Under the pieces are notes generated by a model. It was not told the DNA's origin. It searched no databases and saw only the letters and a program-made list of their open reading frames with translations. Shown piece by piece: positions 63,464 to 64,000 of a stretch of 64,000 bases of DNA. A program made the position numbers and the translations under genes. Position 1 is the stretch's first letter. The number at the start of each line of letters is the position of its first letter. This DNA comes from Saccharospirillum mangrovi. Its GTDB lineage: Bacteria > Pseudomonadota > Gammaproteobacteria > Pseudomonadales > Natronospirillaceae. The stretch lies in contig NZ_CP031415.1 of assembly GCF_003367315.1 (NCBI RefSeq), forward strand, positions 1,548,001 through 1,612,000, written 5' to 3'.

Positions 63464-64000
63464 TGGTTGACGTTAACCAAGGCTACGAAGCCTTTTGCGA
63501 TTTCTTGGAAAAACACAGTGGCATCTGTCTGGGCGCCAGCAAGCAATACCTGGTTTCCAGTCGATTGCGCAAAATTCTGCAAGAAGCCTCTATTGGGACC
63601 CTGACAGAACTGGTTGCGGCCATGTCGCGTGCCGGTGGTCAGTCGTTGCGTTCGGACGTTATCGACGCCATGACCACCAACGAAACCCTGTGGTTTCGCG
63701 ACATCCATCCGTTCCGGATTCTCGAAGAACAGCTGTTGCCGGAGTTTTACCAGCAGAAGGTGAACCGGCCGTTGCGCATCTGGTCGGCGGCCTGTTCCAC
63801 CGGCCAGGAACCTTATTCGATCTCAATGATGATCGAAGAATTCAAGCAGAAGAACCGGGTGTTCAGCGCCGGCGAAAAAATCATCGCCACCGACATTTCC
63901 AACACCGCTTTGGATGCCGCCAAATCGGCCGAATACGCCATGCTGGCGATTGGCCGTGGTCTCGATCCGGAACGGCTGAAGCGGCATTTTGAAGAAACGC
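63463..64000 (+). CDS. cheR: Chemotaxis protein methyltransferase CheR (3' end cut)
   Basis: 179 codons visible, open to the window edge. The N-terminal helical domain (GYEAFCDFLEKHSGICLGASKQYLVSSRLRKIL) and the SAM-binding region (TTNETLWFRDIHPF, LRIWSAACSTGQEPYSISMMIEE, KIIATDISNTALDAAKSAEYAMLAI) are clear. CheR methylates glutamates on chemoreceptors. ATG 63463 preceded by GAGG 5-6 nt upstream. C-terminus lies outside the window. Confidence 0.95.
   Translation, partial: MVDVNQGYEAFCDFLEKHSGICLGASKQYLVSSRLRKILQEASIGTLTELVAAMSRAGGQSLRSDVIDAMTTNETLWFRDIHPFRILEEQLLPEFYQQKVNRPLRIWSAACSTGQEPYSISMMIEEFKQKNRVFSAGEKIIATDISNTALDAAKSAEYAMLAIGRGLDPERLKRHFEET

Overview
The window reads as chromosomal DNA of a free-living, motile, probably marine or halophilic gammaproteobacterium, most like the Oceanospirillales (Saccharospirillum/Reinekea type). 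This rests on the thrS-infC-rpmI-rplT block, the purM-purN / DUF2066-hda arrangement, the flgN-flgM-flgA-cheV-cheR flagellar block, a MvaT-like nucleoid protein, a FinR/Fpr pair, betaine-type osmolyte uptake and taurine metabolism. I saw no rRNA, tRNA, CRISPR array, transposase or prophage gene. Taxonomy is inferred from gene content only.

Layout. 1-7 kb: a SatD-family gene cut by the window edge, a TauE/SafE permease, a MvaT/H-NS-like protein, a UmuD-like protein that lacks its catalytic residues but has a good LexA box, and a chemotaxis pair (Aer-like receptor and CheV) behind a sigma-28 promoter. 5-17 kb: an exported protein, small hypotheticals, membrane proteins, a MscS-type channel, two MFS carriers, an ABC exporter and an RND efflux pump with its adaptor. 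17-20.4 kb: the translation block thrS-infC-rpmI-rplT. Its leader carries two tRNA-Thr anticodon-arm look-alikes, infC appears to start at AUA, and a strong terminator/attenuator precedes rpmI. 20.5-27 kb: accessory enzymes, including an aldo/keto reductase-SDR operon facing a TetR gene across three near-identical operator-like repeats, and ldhA. 27-35 kb: purM-purN-DUF3108, DUF2066-hda, truC and an Atm1-type ABC exporter.

37-45 kb is a metabolic module: a MocR regulator (TauR type), a TauE/SafE exporter, a sulfoacetaldehyde reductase-like SDR and taurine-pyruvate aminotransferase, facing a four-gene polar-amino-acid-type ABC importer. Together they suggest use of taurine as a nitrogen source, with isethionate made and exported. 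A glycine-betaine-type ABC system follows (45.3-48.4 kb). 48.6-58.8 kb: two CoA-ester enzymes, a lipoprotein, the finR/fpr pair, a hydrolase/AraC pair, a methyl-accepting chemoreceptor and a divergent orphan LivK-like binding protein. 58.8-64 kb: flagellar/chemotaxis block with an unnamed membrane-anchored coiled-coil protein, flgN, flgM (near-consensus sigma-28 promoter), flgA, a second cheV, a possible 25-codon coupled ORF, and cheR cut by the window end.

Most worth a second look: the SOS-box-controlled, apparently uncleavable UmuD homologue; the coiled-coil protein of the flgM operon; the taurine module with its unusual transporter and shared upstream motif; the thrS operator; and the infC-rpmI attenuator.
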